NCBI RefSeq assembly: GCF_042654985.1
Contig: NZ_JBHSMT010000026.1
Coordinates: 363,768-427,767, forward strand
DNA from: Paraherbaspirillum soli
Lineage (GTDB): Bacteria; Pseudomonadota; Gammaproteobacteria; Burkholderiales; Burkholderiaceae_D
Direction of reading: 5' to 3'
Length of the DNA: 64,000 bases
This document shows positions 52,443 through 61,798 of this stretch, in pieces. Under the pieces are notes generated by a model. The model was not told where the DNA came from. It was given only the letters and a program-made list of their open reading frames with translations, and searched no databases. Position 1 is the first letter of the stretch. Each line of letters begins with the position of its first letter. Both the position numbers and the translations under genes were made by a program.

Positions 52443-52483
52443 AGTCCAAGCCCACATTCACCAATTAGCCAAACGACCTTCCC

Positions 52484-53362
52484 ATGAGCATCCCAAGAAT
52501 CGCCTCCTACCCAATGCCAGCCGCAACCGCCATGCCGAACAACCGCGTCGACTGGAAGCCCGATCCGGCCCGCGCGGTGCTGCTGATCCACGACATGCAA
52601 GAGTATTTCCTCGATTTTTACGATGTCAATGCCGCGCCTATCCCAGCCTTGCTCGATCATATCGGCCGCCTGCGCGCGGCTTGCGACGCCGCCGGCGTGC
52701 CGGTGGTGTATACCGCGCAGCCGCCGCAGCAGACGCCGGAACAACGCGGCCTGTTGCAAGCATGGTGGGGGCCGGGCCTGACCGCGCACCCGGAGCGGGC
52801 GCCGGTAGTGGCAGCGCTGACGCCGCGCGCGCAGGATACCGTGCTGACCAAGTGGCGCTACAGCGCTTTCGTCCGCAGTGACTTGTTGGAACGCATGCAA
52901 CAGCAGGGCCGCGACCAATTGATCGTGTGCGGCGTCTACGCCCATATCGGCTGCCTGATGACCAGCGCCGACGCTTTCATGCACGATGTGCAGCCGTTCC
53001 TGGTGGGCGATGCGCTGGCCGATTTCTCGGCTGAACAGCATGCGATGGCGCTCGATTACGTGTCGCAGCGCTGCGGCGTAGTGACCAGCACCCTGGACGT
53101 CACGGCGGCGTTGCTGCCGTCGACCGGCTTGCCAGCCAGCCTGGAGGAATTACGGGCGGAAGTCGCCAGCCTGCTGCAGCTGCCTGCCTCCGACCTGCAA
53201 GCCGACGACAACCTGCTGTATGCCGGACTCGATTCGATTCGCTTGATGACTCTGGTCGAACGCTGGCGTCGTGCCGGTGCGACCACCACCTTCGTCGAGT
53301 TGGCCGAGCGGCCGACTCTCGCCGACTGGTGGGCCTTGCTGGCCGCGCAGCGGGGCAATTGA
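52484..53362 (+). CDS. entB: Isochorismatase with aryl carrier domain EntB
   Basis: A 292-residue bifunctional protein. Residues 1-210 are the isochorismatase that cleaves isochorismate to pyruvate and 2,3-dihydro-dihydroxybenzoate: VLLIHDMQEYFLDFY, VVYTAQPPQQTPEQRGLL, TKWRYSAFVRSDL and VCGVYAHIGCLMTSADAFMHD (catalytic Asp, Lys and the nearby region). Residues about 220-290 are the aryl carrier protein, with the phosphopantetheine serine in YAGLDSIRLMTL near 250. It holds the dihydroxybenzoyl thioester for the following synthetase, whose ATG comes directly after its stop codon. Confidence 0.95.
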   Translation: MSIPRIASYPMPAATAMPNNRVDWKPDPARAVLLIHDMQEYFLDFYDVNAAPIPALLDHIGRLRAACDAAGVPVVYTAQPPQQTPEQRGLLQAWWGPGLTAHPERAPVVAALTPRAQDTVLTKWRYSAFVRSDLLERMQQQGRDQLIVCGVYAHIGCLMTSADAFMHDVQPFLVGDALADFSAEQHAMALDYVSQRCGVVTSTLDVTAALLPSTGLPASLEELRAEVASLLQLPASDLQADDNLLYAGLDSIRLMTLVERWRRAGATTTFVELAERPTLADWWALLAAQRGN

Positions 53363-56300
53363 ATGGGAGTCGCCCAAATGCAGGAGCTGAGCCAACAGTT
53401 GCCGATGCGCTTGCCGCTATCGGCCGCGCAGTACGGTATCTGGCTCGGCCAGCAACTCGATCCGGGCAGCCCGGCTTACTGGACCGCCGAAGCGGTTGAG
53501 CTGTGCGGCGCGCTGGATCAAGCCGCTTTCGAGGCGGCGCTGTATCAAGCCGTGGCCGAGTGCGACGCCTTGCACCAGCGCTATGCCAGCGACGGCCAAA
53601 GCGTCTGGCAGACGGCGGCAGCAGACACCGGCTGGCGCCTGCAACGGCGCGATTTCAGCGCTGCGGCATTGCCGTGGGACGCAGCACAAAGCTGGATGCA
53701 AATCGACCTGCTGCAAACCGCCGATCTGGCGCACGGCCCCTTGTTCGGCAGCGCGCTGCTGCAACTCGGCCCCGAGCGGACGCTGTGGTATTTGCGGGTG
53801 CACCACGTCGCGCTGGACGGTTTCGGCTATGCGTTGCTGGCACAACGAGTGGCCGATCTGTATTCGGCGCGCACAGCAGGTGCGCCGTTGCCGGCGGCAC
53901 GCTCCGCCGCACTGGCGCCGGTGGTCGAAGAAGACCGCGTCTATCAAGCTTCCAGCGCTTACAGCCGCGACCGCGATTTTTGGTGCGCACGGCTCAAGGA
54001 TGCGCCACCGCCGATGCTGCTAGCGGCGCCGATGCCGGTTGCGCACGGCGTGCGCCGTCAGCGCGGCAGCTTGGCGGCCGACACCTTGGCGCGCTGGCAG
54101 GCAGCGGCTGCGGCCGCCGGCGTCGATTGGTCGGCCTGGCTGATTGCGGCGGTTGCCGCCTGGCTGCATAAAAGCAGCGGCGCGACGGATATCACGCTCG
54201 GCTTGCCGGTCATGGGCCGGCTCGGTTCGGTGGCCTTGAGCGTGCCTTGCATGGCGATGAATATCGTACCGTTGCGGCTGCGGGTCGACCCCGACGCCAG
54301 CCTGAACGATTTGGCGCGCCTGGTGGCGGCCGAACTGCGCGCACTGCGGCCGCACCAGCGTTACCGCTATGAACAACTGAAGCACGATTTGGGTTTGACG
54401 GATGGCACCCGCCGTCTGTTCGGGCCGGTGATCAACCTGATGCCGTTCGACCGGCCGCTGGTGTTCGGCGGATTGGCGGCGACTTCGCACCCGGTATCGG
54501 CCGGTCCGGTCGAAGATCTGGCGATTGTCGTCGCGCCCCGTGCCGACGGCATCCGGCTGGATTTCGAAGCCAATCCCGATGCCTACGACAGCGCCGCGCT
54601 GAACGCGCATCATGCAAATCTGCTGGCGGCGCTGGAAGCGTTGACCGGCCAACCGGACTCGCCGCTGGCCGCGGTGCTGGGGCGCGCCGCTGAAGCTGCG
54701 GCACCGTCGCTATTGTCCGGCGGACCGCTGCCAACCGCGACCGAGCCGGTATTGGCCGCCTTGCTGCGTCATGCCAACGCCACCCCCGAACGCATCGGAC
54801 TCGAACAAGACGGCGTCTCCCTGAGCTATGCCGAACTGCTGGCGCAGGTACAGACACTGGCAGCGCAATTGGTCGCGCACGGCGTGACGCAGAACAGCCG
54901 CGTAGTGGTCTTGCTGCCGCGCGCGCCGCGCACCGTGGTGGCGCTATTGGCGATCTTGTGGGCCGGCGGCGGCTACGTGCCGCTCGATCCCGACGGCCCG
55001 GCGCTGCGCATCGCGGCGGTGCTGGCCGATGCCGAACCGACGCTGGTGCTGACCGTGCGCGCACACGCCGACAAGGCGAGCGGTGCGGTGCTGTGCCTGG
55101 ACGATGCCGAAGTAAATAGCACGCCGCTGGCCGCGCCGGTCGCAGTCGCCGCCGACGCGCTGGCCTACGTGATCTACACCTCCGGCTCCACCGGCCGGCC
55201 CAACGGCGTGATGGTAGGCCGCGACGCATTGGCGCATTTTGTGGCCGGCGCGACGGCGCGCTACCGCATCACCGCCGCCGACCGCGTGCTGCAATTCGCA
55301 CCCTTGCATTTCGATGCCAGCGTCGAAGAAATTTTCCTCAGCTTGTGCGCCGGTGCGACCTTGATCCTGCGCAATGAAGCCATGCTGGAATCGCTGCCGC
55401 GCTTCTTGCTAGCCTGCGAACGGCTGCGCATCAGCGTGCTGGATTTGCCGACCGCTTTCTGGCACGAGCTGAGCTTTTGCATCAGCCAGCAGGAAGGCGC
55501 GCTGCCGGACGCCGTGCGGCTGCTGATCATCGGCGGCGAGGCCGCACTGGCTGAGCGCGTGGCGCGCTGGCGGGCGTCGGTCGCGCGGCAGGTGGTGCTG
55601 CTCAATACCTATGGCCCGACCGAGGCCACCGTGATTTGCACCACGGCCGAACTGGCCGGACCCGATGCGATCAATTTCGATGGCGACACGGTGCCCATCG
55701 GCCGCCCCTTGGCCGGGGTCGATATTGCCGTGGTCGATAGCGAGCTGCGCCCGGTGCCACGCGGCGAACCCGGGGAGCTATGCCTGATCGGCGGCGGCCT
55801 GGCGCACGGATATCTGGGACGCGCAGCGCTGACCGCAGAGCGTTTCGTGCCGCTGGCCGCATTGCCGGGCCGGCCGCGCGCCTACCGCACCGGCGACCGT
55901 GTGCTGCTCGGCGACGATGGCGAACTGCGTTATCTCGGCCGGCTGGACGACGAGTTCAAACTCAGCGGCCACCGCATCGACCCGTTGGAAATCGAAGCAG
56001 CGCTGCTGTCCTATCCTGGCCTGCGCGAAGTGGCGGTGGTCGGCCAGCCGCTGGCCGGCGGCGGCAAGCGATTGGCGGCATTTATCGTCGCCGATAGCGA
56101 ACTGCCGTCGCCCGCCGCATTGCGCGCCTTCCTGAGCGAACGCTTGCCGGCGGTGGCGATACCGGCCAGCTACTCGGCGCTGCCGAAACTGCCGCGCAAT
56201 CTCAACGGCAAGATAGACCGCAAAGCGTTGAGTGCGATGCCAATTGAAGCCGCCGTCACCGATCGCGCTGTCGCCAGCAAACTGGAACAGACGGTAATGG

Positions 56301-57319
56301 CGGTCTGGAGCGAGGTATTGGGCGTCGCCGACCTCAGCCGGGAAGATGATTTTTTCGCGCTCGGCGGCAAATCCTTGCAAGTGATCCAGGTCGCCAACCG
56401 GCTCGGCATCGCTTTGCAGCGCGAGATCGCCGTATCGGCCTTGTTCCGCCATCGCACGGTGGCGGCGCTGGCGCAATCGCTGAACACGCTGGCCGGCCAT
56501 CCGCCGCCACCGGCCGCTGCCGGGTCCGAATTCGCGCCGCTGCTGACCATCCAGCGCGGCACCGGGCCGGCGCTGTTTTGCGTACATCCGGCCGAAGGAT
56601 TGTCCTGGTGCTATCTGGGCCTGGCGATGCAATTGCCGGAGATCCCGATCTACGGTTTGCAAGCGATCGGCAACAGCGGCGACGCGCCGGCCAGCGTCGA
56701 AGCCCAGGTCGATGCCTATCTGGCGCTGCTGCGCGGCGCGCAAGCACAAGGCCCGTACCGTCTGCTGGGCTGGTCGTCCGGCGGCGGCATCGCGCATGCG
56801 ATGGCGGTCAAACTGCAAGCGGCAGGCGAAACCGTATCGCTGCTGGCGATGATGGATGCGTATCCGAGCGATATCTGGCAGGGTCAGCCCGAGCCGACCG
56901 AGCGCGACGCGCTACTGACCTTGCTGGACGTGATCGGCGCGTCGCCGCTGGACGCCGACGGCCAGCCGCTGTCGCATGACGCCATGCTGGCTCGCTTCAA
57001 ACAGCCGGGCAGTACGCTGGCCGCAGCCGACGACGCCCATCTGGCGCGCCTGCTCAAGAACGCGTTGCACGGCATGCTGCAATACCGCGATTTGCGGCAT
57101 CAGCCTTTCGACGGCGATGTGTTGTTTTTCCATGCGCAGCGCCGCACGCCCAATGCCCCCGACTGGCTGGGCTGGACGCCTTATGTGCGGGGCCGGATGG
57201 AACGGGTCGATATCGACAGCACCCATATCGGCATGAGCAAGCCTGCGCCATTGGCCCGCATCGGCCGCGAACTGGCCAGCCGGCTCTCACCAACTTTTAC
57301 GAGGCAACATCATGAGTAA
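53363..57319 (+). CDS. entF: EntF-like non-ribosomal peptide synthetase (C-A-T-TE)
   Basis: A 1318-residue single-module synthetase. Condensation domain at about 15-440 with HHVALDGFG near 147; adenylation domain about 460-965 with YVIYTSGSTGRPNGV near 602, NTYGPTEAT near 750, YRTGDRVLLG and NGKIDRKAL; thiolation domain with GGKSLQVIQ near 1000; thioesterase from about 1050 with GWSSGGG (catalytic serine) near 1137. It joins dihydroxybenzoate from EntB to an amino acid and releases the product. By my alignment to GrsA the pocket reads DAEDIGTVIK, with two acidic residues, unlike the serine code of E. coli EntF (DVWHFSLVDK). A basic substrate such as lysine or ornithine is inferred. Confidence 0.9.
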   Translation: MGVAQMQELSQQLPMRLPLSAAQYGIWLGQQLDPGSPAYWTAEAVELCGALDQAAFEAALYQAVAECDALHQRYASDGQSVWQTAAADTGWRLQRRDFSAAALPWDAAQSWMQIDLLQTADLAHGPLFGSALLQLGPERTLWYLRVHHVALDGFGYALLAQRVADLYSARTAGAPLPAARSAALAPVVEEDRVYQASSAYSRDRDFWCARLKDAPPPMLLAAPMPVAHGVRRQRGSLAADTLARWQAAAAAAGVDWSAWLIAAVAAWLHKSSGATDITLGLPVMGRLGSVALSVPCMAMNIVPLRLRVDPDASLNDLARLVAAELRALRPHQRYRYEQLKHDLGLTDGTRRLFGPVINLMPFDRPLVFGGLAATSHPVSAGPVEDLAIVVAPRADGIRLDFEANPDAYDSAALNAHHANLLAALEALTGQPDSPLAAVLGRAAEAAAPSLLSGGPLPTATEPVLAALLRHANATPERIGLEQDGVSLSYAELLAQVQTLAAQLVAHGVTQNSRVVVLLPRAPRTVVALLAILWAGGGYVPLDPDGPALRIAAVLADAEPTLVLTVRAHADKASGAVLCLDDAEVNSTPLAAPVAVAADALAYVIYTSGSTGRPNGVMVGRDALAHFVAGATARYRITAADRVLQFAPLHFDASVEEIFLSLCAGATLILRNEAMLESLPRFLLACERLRISVLDLPTAFWHELSFCISQQEGALPDAVRLLIIGGEAALAERVARWRASVARQVVLLNTYGPTEATVICTTAELAGPDAINFDGDTVPIGRPLAGVDIAVVDSELRPVPRGEPGELCLIGGGLAHGYLGRAALTAERFVPLAALPGRPRAYRTGDRVLLGDDGELRYLGRLDDEFKLSGHRIDPLEIEAALLSYPGLREVAVVGQPLAGGGKRLAAFIVADSELPSPAALRAFLSERLPAVAIPASYSALPKLPRNLNGKIDRKALSAMPIEAAVTDRAVASKLEQTVMAVWSEVLGVADLSREDDFFALGGKSLQVIQVANRLGIALQREIAVSALFRHRTVAALAQSLNTLAGHPPPPAAAGSEFAPLLTIQRGTGPALFCVHPAEGLSWCYLGLAMQLPEIPIYGLQAIGNSGDAPASVEAQVDAYLALLRGAQAQGPYRLLGWSSGGGIAHAMAVKLQAAGETVSLLAMMDAYPSDIWQGQPEPTERDALLTLLDVIGASPLDADGQPLSHDAMLARFKQPGSTLAAADDAHLARLLKNALHGMLQYRDLRHQPFDGDVLFFHAQRRTPNAPDWLGWTPYVRGRMERVDIDSTHIGMSKPAPLARIGRELASRLSPTFTRQHHE

Positions 57320-58178
57320 AGCACCCACCCCCCGCACGCCGCCGCGCCTGTTGCGCGTGCGGCGCACCCGCCAGATGACGCCGCACATGCGCCGCATCAC
57401 GCTGGCCGGCGAAGCGCTGGCCGGCTTTCCGACGGACAGCGACGGCGGCCATATCAAGCTGCTGTTGCCGCGGCCCGGTCAAGTCGAGCCGGTGCTGCCG
57501 ACCCTGGGACCGGACGGCCCGATCTGGCCGCCCGACGACATCCGGCCGATTGCCCGCACTTATACCGTCGGCCGCTACGACCCGGTGGCGGGCGAACTGG
57601 ATATCGACTTCGTGCTGCACGGCGATAACGGCCCGGCTTCCAGCTGGGCGCTGCATGCCGAACCGGGCGCCGCCGTCGGCATCGCCGGTCCGGGCGGACC
57701 GCCGCGCTTTGTGCAGGATGCCGATTACTACCTGCTGCTCGGCGATCCGAGCGCCTTTGCAGTGCTGGCCGCCGTGCTGGCGGCGCTGCCGGACGATGCC
57801 CGCGGCGACGCCTTGATCGAGGTGCCGGACCGCAGTGAAATCCAGTCCTTGCGCCACCCACCCGGGATCAACTTGCGCTGGCTGTCGCGCGACGGCGCAC
57901 GCGCCGGCGACAGCACCTTGTTGCTGGATGCGGTGCGCCGCCTGACCTGGCCGGCCGCTGCGCTATCGGTCACGCTGGCCGGCGAAAGCACGCAAGTGGT
58001 GGCGCTGCGCGAATACCTGCTGACCGAGCGCGCCGTGCCGCGCCGGGCGATGTACGCGGTGCCGTACTGGAAAGACGAACACACCGAAGAGGCTTACCAC
58101 GCCGAACGGCATCGCATCATGGATGCGTTCGAGCTGGACCAAGACAGCGTATCCACCGCCGAGGAAACCGTCTCATGA
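57312..58178 (+). CDS. viuB: Siderophore-interacting FAD-binding protein (ViuB/YqjH type)
   Basis: A 288-residue cytoplasmic ferric-siderophore reductase that frees iron from the imported complex. It overlaps the synthetase gene by eight bases. The FAD domain has MRRITLAGEALAGF and ARTYTVGRYDPVAGELDIDFVLHGDNGPASSWA (split across the RxYT and C-terminal part), then IAGPGGPP. The C-terminal SIP domain carries LLLGDPSAFAVLAAVLAALP, LAGESTQVVALREYLL and the final PYWKDEHTEEAYH typical of the family. The gene position inside the operon fits use on the same siderophore. Confidence 0.92.
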   Translation: MSKAPTPRTPPRLLRVRRTRQMTPHMRRITLAGEALAGFPTDSDGGHIKLLLPRPGQVEPVLPTLGPDGPIWPPDDIRPIARTYTVGRYDPVAGELDIDFVLHGDNGPASSWALHAEPGAAVGIAGPGGPPRFVQDADYYLLLGDPSAFAVLAAVLAALPDDARGDALIEVPDRSEIQSLRHPPGINLRWLSRDGARAGDSTLLLDAVRRLTWPAAALSVTLAGESTQVVALREYLLTERAVPRRAMYAVPYWKDEHTEEAYHAERHRIMDAFELDQDSVSTAEETVS

Positions 58179-59080
58179 AAATCCTGCTGTCACTGATGTT
58201 TGCGCTGCTGACCGCGGCTTCAGCCTTCGGCGCCGAACGCAGCATCGTCGATGCCGCCGGCAGAACGGTAGTCGTGCCGGCCCAGCCGCAACGCTTGCTG
58301 GCCTTGTCGGAACTGGATCTGGATGCGTTGCTGGCGCTCAAAATCAAACCGGTTGGCGCCACCGCCGGCCGCGGTCAGAGTGGCATGCCGCGCTATCTCG
58401 GCAGCGCCGCCGCCGGGCTGGCCAGCGTCGGCAATTTCGGCAGTCCGGTGTTGGATCTGGTGATCGGCTTGCAGCCGGATTTGATCCTGGTCGGCGGTTT
58501 GCCCGATCCGGAGTTGTTGGCGCAGTTGGGCAAGATCGCGCCTACGGTGGTCAGCTACAAGCCGGGCGACGACTGGCAGGCGGCATTGCGCCGCATCGCC
58601 GCGGTGGTCGGGCGTCCGGCGCAGGCGGATGCTTTCTTGAGCGAGTACCGTAGTCGTGCCGAGGCGTTGCGGGGCAGGTTGGGGTCGCAGGCCGATGCGA
58701 CCGTGAGCGTGGTGCGCTGGAATCCGCAAGGGCCGTCTTATATGTTGAAGGATGCGTTCGCCAGTCTGGTGCTGGCCGATCTCAAGTTGCGGCGGCCGGC
58801 GGCGCAAATGCAGCCGGGGGCGGCGCACTCGCCGCCGTTGAGTCTGGAGGCGTTGTCGAAGATTGATGGCGACTGGTTGTTTGTCGGGACTTTGAGCGCG
58901 GGTGGGCAGGCTAGCGATGCGTTGGCTGCGGCGCGGCAGAGTCCGGCTTTCCGGCAGTTGGGGGCGGTGCGCAACGGGCATATGGTGGCGGTGGATGGGT
59001 CGTTGTGGACCAGCCCTGGCGGGCCGTTGGCGGCGTTGGCGATATTGGCGGATGTGGAGAGAGCGATGGTGGGGCGGTAG
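58175..59080 (+). CDS. fepB: Ferric siderophore periplasmic binding protein (FepB-like)
   Basis: A 301-residue class III binding protein. The signal peptide (LLSLMFALLTAASAFGA) has no lipobox cysteine, so it should be soluble in the periplasm. The mature part has VDAAGRTVVVPAQPQRLLALSELDLDALLAL, the two-lobed family start, then LVIGLQPDLILVGG, VVSYKPGDDW, SLEALSKIDGDWLFV and a C-terminal helix. It overlaps viuB by four bases (ATGA). The permeases come only after a 616-bp repeat-filled gap. Its ligand is presumably the catecholate made by the same operon. Confidence 0.88.
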   Translation: MKILLSLMFALLTAASAFGAERSIVDAAGRTVVVPAQPQRLLALSELDLDALLALKIKPVGATAGRGQSGMPRYLGSAAAGLASVGNFGSPVLDLVIGLQPDLILVGGLPDPELLAQLGKIAPTVVSYKPGDDWQAALRRIAAVVGRPAQADAFLSEYRSRAEALRGRLGSQADATVSVVRWNPQGPSYMLKDAFASLVLADLKLRRPAAQMQPGAAHSPPLSLEALSKIDGDWLFVGTLSAGGQASDALAAARQSPAFRQLGAVRNGHMVAVDGSLWTSPGGPLAALAILADVERAMVGR

Positions 59081-59102
59081 GGGGTAGCTAAACCGGATCT
59101 AG

Positions 59103-59608
59103 TTAATTGGGGTCAGAGTTTTTTTTCGTCGGCTGTTTGACGAAAATTACTCTGACCCCTATTAACGGACTACGGAGTGTTGAGGGGTTGTTTTTACGTT
59201 TGTCTGTTTTGGTGATCTCAGCTTTTTGCCCTGATGGCGACCGCAAAAAGTAGCTCACCGGGGTCAGAGTTTTTTTACGGCAGCCTTATCGCCGTAAATT
59301 ACTCTGACCCCGCTGAGCGGGCTACGGAGTGCAGGCGGTGGGTCTTCTGGTATCTAACACGGTCGCAACTCCGTGGAAGCTAGCCGGGAGTGGCCCGGCA
59401 GCCAGTCACTTTTCTTGCTTCGCCAAGAAAAGTAACCAAAAGAAGGCGACCGCAAAGCCACTGCCTTCCCTTCGGTCAGGTCCCCAAATGTGTCGCCTAT
59501 CAGTCGGGTGTGAAGACAAACTCGCTACGCTCAAACATGTCTTCCCACAATTCCCGCCTGACAGCCGTCCCATTTGGCAGCGTCCCAATGCGGAATGCAC
59601 GTCAAAAG
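59103..59608. repeat. Composite repeat block 2 (families B and C)
   Basis: B units at 59103-59165 and 59259-59311 (GGGGTCAGAG...ATTACTCTGACCCC), then the C module with CTTTTCTTGCTTCGCCAAGA, GGCGACCGCAAAG, GGTCCCCAAATGTG, CTCAAACATGTCTTCCC and ATTTGGCAGCGTCCCAATGC. The order and orientation match block 1 at 47231-47904. The gap 59081-59696 between fepB and fepD contains no gene. Confidence 0.85.
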
Positions 59609-59632
59609 CAACGGCAACGGCAACGGCAACAG
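59609..59632. repeat. Short (CAACGG) microsatellite
   Basis: Three CAACGG units and one CAACAG, at the same position relative to the composite block as the longer CAACNN array at 47905-47988. A small palindrome CGGTAAA-TTT-TTTACCG follows at 59652-59668. Confidence 0.85.
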
Positions 59633-59696
59633 CCTTGGTACAACGAACTTTCGGTAAATTTTTTACCGTCTTTTCACCCTGATTTTTGGAGTCCTT

Positions 59697-60731
59697 TTGT
59701 CCTCTCATCCTTATCGCCCGGCAGCGCGTCGGGCGCTTGTGTTTTTGCTGGTGCTGTCGGTGCCGGCCTTGGCGCTGGCTGGCTTGTTGATCGGTGCCGG
59801 CCAGGTCGGGGCGGCGGATGCGCTGGCGTTTCTGTTCGGCGACGCCGCTGCGCGCAGCGATCCGCAACTGCAGACCGTGCTGCTGAGTTTGCGCTTGCCG
59901 CGGATGGCGGCGGCGCTGCTGGTCGGTAGCGCGCTCGGCGTGGCCGGGATGCTGATGCAAACCGTGACCCGCAATCCGCTGGCCGAGCCGGGGCTGCTCG
60001 GGGTCAATGCCGGTGCCGCGCTGGGGGTGGTGGTGGGCATCGTCTGCGCCGGGGTCGAGAACGGTCCTGGTTATCTGTTGTGGGCCGGGCTCGGCGCGCT
60101 GGTCGGCAATGGCTGCGTGCTGGCGGTGGCGCATGCCGGTCAGCATGCCGCTGCGCCATTGCGACTGGTGCTGGCCGGGGTCGCGCTGGGAGCGACTTTC
60201 GTCGGCATCAGCTCGGCCATCCTGCTGTCGCAGCCGTCCGGTTACGACCAATATCGGTTCTGGGTGCTCGGCTCGCTGGCGGGGATTACGCCGGGCATGA
60301 CGCTGTGGACCGCGCCTGCTGTGGTGGTGGGCTTGCTGGCGGCACTGTTGCTGGCGCGGCCGTTGTCGGCGCTGCTGCTGGGCGACGATATCGCCCGTTC
60401 GCTCGGGCATCGGCCGTTACGACTGCGGATTGCCGTGGCGCTGACGGTGACTTTGCTGACCGGGAGTGCGGTGGCGCTGGCCGGGCCGATTGGTTTTCTC
60501 GGCTTGCTGGCGCCGTTCTTGGCACGGGCGCTGGTGCGCTCGGGACTGCTTGCGCAACTGGCGCTGGCGGCTTGGCTAGGAGCGGCGCTGCTGCTGGCCG
60601 CCGATCTCGGGGCGCGGCTGGCGGTGCAGCCGTTCGAGACGCCGATCAGCGTGATGACCGCGTTGGTCGGCGCGCCGCTGCTGATCTGGCTGGCGCGCTC
60701 GAACGCTTGGCAGAACGGTAGCGCTTTATGA
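59697..60731 (+). CDS. fepD: Ferric siderophore ABC permease (FepD-like)
   Basis: A 344-residue FecCD-family permease, starting with TTG after GGAG at good spacing. About ten membrane helices; family motifs include LRLPRMAAALLVGSALGVAGMLMQTVTRNPLAEPGLLGVNAGAALGVV, LAGVALGATFVGISSAIL, YRFWVLGSL and AGPIGFLGLLAPFLARALV. It overlaps the next permease gene by four bases. FepD and FepG type proteins form the inner-membrane channel for the FepB-bound siderophore. Assignment to D or G is by order only. Confidence 0.9.
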   Translation: MSSHPYRPAARRALVFLLVLSVPALALAGLLIGAGQVGAADALAFLFGDAAARSDPQLQTVLLSLRLPRMAAALLVGSALGVAGMLMQTVTRNPLAEPGLLGVNAGAALGVVVGIVCAGVENGPGYLLWAGLGALVGNGCVLAVAHAGQHAAAPLRLVLAGVALGATFVGISSAILLSQPSGYDQYRFWVLGSLAGITPGMTLWTAPAVVVGLLAALLLARPLSALLLGDDIARSLGHRPLRLRIAVALTVTLLTGSAVALAGPIGFLGLLAPFLARALVRSGLLAQLALAAWLGAALLLAADLGARLAVQPFETPISVMTALVGAPLLIWLARSNAWQNGSAL

Positions 60732-61798
60732 ATCAGCCTTATTTTTCACCAGACAACACGCTTGAGCCGGGCGTAATACTGCTGCGCTGCGGCCGCTTTT
60801 CGCTGCTGTTCGCCTGGCGTTCTTTGGCGGCGATCGCGGGATTGAGCACTGCGCTGGCTTGCGCGGTCGGCATCGCGCTGATGGCCGGTGCGACCTGGCT
60901 GTCGCCGCCGCAACTGGTCTCGATATTGCTGGGCCACGCAACGCCGGGACTGCAATTGCTGGTGCTGGAATTCCGCCTGCCGCGGGTGCTGGTCGGGCTG
61001 CTGGCCGGCGCCGCGTTGGGGCTGGCCGGTTGCCTGATCCAGGCGCTGACCCGTAACCGGCTGGCGACTCCTGATCTGTTGGGGGTGGCCGACGGCGCGA
61101 CTCTAGGCGTGTTCGTGGCGCTGATCGGCAGCGCATCGGGCATGTTCGGCCCGTGGTGGGTGGGGCCGCTCGGCGCTCTTGGCGCGGTGGTTTTGCTGCT
61201 GGTCGCTTCCGGCGATCTGGGCAGCAGAGGGCAGCGCTTGCTGATCGTCGGGCTGGCCTTGTCCAGCCTGCTGCGGGCGGTGACCGAGTTGGCGCTGTCA
61301 CGGCAGGAACTGATGCATGCCAGTGCGCTGTACGCGTGGAGTATAGGCAGTCTGAACGGCCGCTCCTACAGCGCCGCATTGCCGCTGGCCATCGGCTTGC
61401 TGCTGCTGTTGCCGCCGACTTTGCTGACCACACGGCGGCTGGCGCTGCTGCGCTTCGACACCGAGATCGCCGCCGGACTGGGCTTGCCGGTGCGCGCGAC
61501 GCAGTGGCAGGCGCTGTTGAGCGCGGTGCTGCTGGCCGGGCTGGCGGTCGGCGTCTGCGGCCCGATCGCGTTTGTCGCGCTGGCCGCGCCTTTCATTGCC
61601 GAGCGTCTGGTCGGCGGCGGCCGCATCGCCTTGCTCGGTGCGGCGCTGGCCGGAGCGACGCTGGTGGTCGGCGCCGACACGATGGGGCGGGTGTTGCTGA
61701 GCGCGGCCGAGCTGCCGGTCGGCGTGATCTGTAATTTGCTAGGCGGCCCGTTTTTGCTGTGGCTGCTATTAAGCGAGCGTAAGGGAGCGATGGGATGA
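60728..61798 (+). CDS. fepG: Ferric siderophore ABC permease (FepG-like)
   Basis: A 356-residue second FecCD permease with a 35-residue N-terminal extension before the first helix. Motifs: LEFRLPRVLVGLLAGAALGLAGCLIQALTRNRLATPDLLGVADGATLGVF, LLIVGLALSSLLRAVTEL, YAWSIGSLNGRSY, and GPIAFVALAAPFIAERLVG. It overlaps fepD (ATGA) and fepC (ATGA), a tight translational unit. The paralogous pair fits a heterodimeric channel. Confidence 0.9.
   Translation: MNQPYFSPDNTLEPGVILLRCGRFSLLFAWRSLAAIAGLSTALACAVGIALMAGATWLSPPQLVSILLGHATPGLQLLVLEFRLPRVLVGLLAGAALGLAGCLIQALTRNRLATPDLLGVADGATLGVFVALIGSASGMFGPWWVGPLGALGAVVLLLVASGDLGSRGQRLLIVGLALSSLLRAVTELALSRQELMHASALYAWSIGSLNGRSYSAALPLAIGLLLLLPPTLLTTRRLALLRFDTEIAAGLGLPVRATQWQALLSAVLLAGLAVGVCGPIAFVALAAPFIAERLVGGGRIALLGAALAGATLVVGADTMGRVLLSAAELPVGVICNLLGGPFLLWLLLSERKGAMG

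Noticed and set aside
59652..59668. Palindrome CGGTAAA-TTT-TTTACCG before fepD considered as an operator or terminator
   Set aside because: It is AT-rich and short, does not match the Fur consensus and has only a weak T-tract; left as a note in the microsatellite entry.
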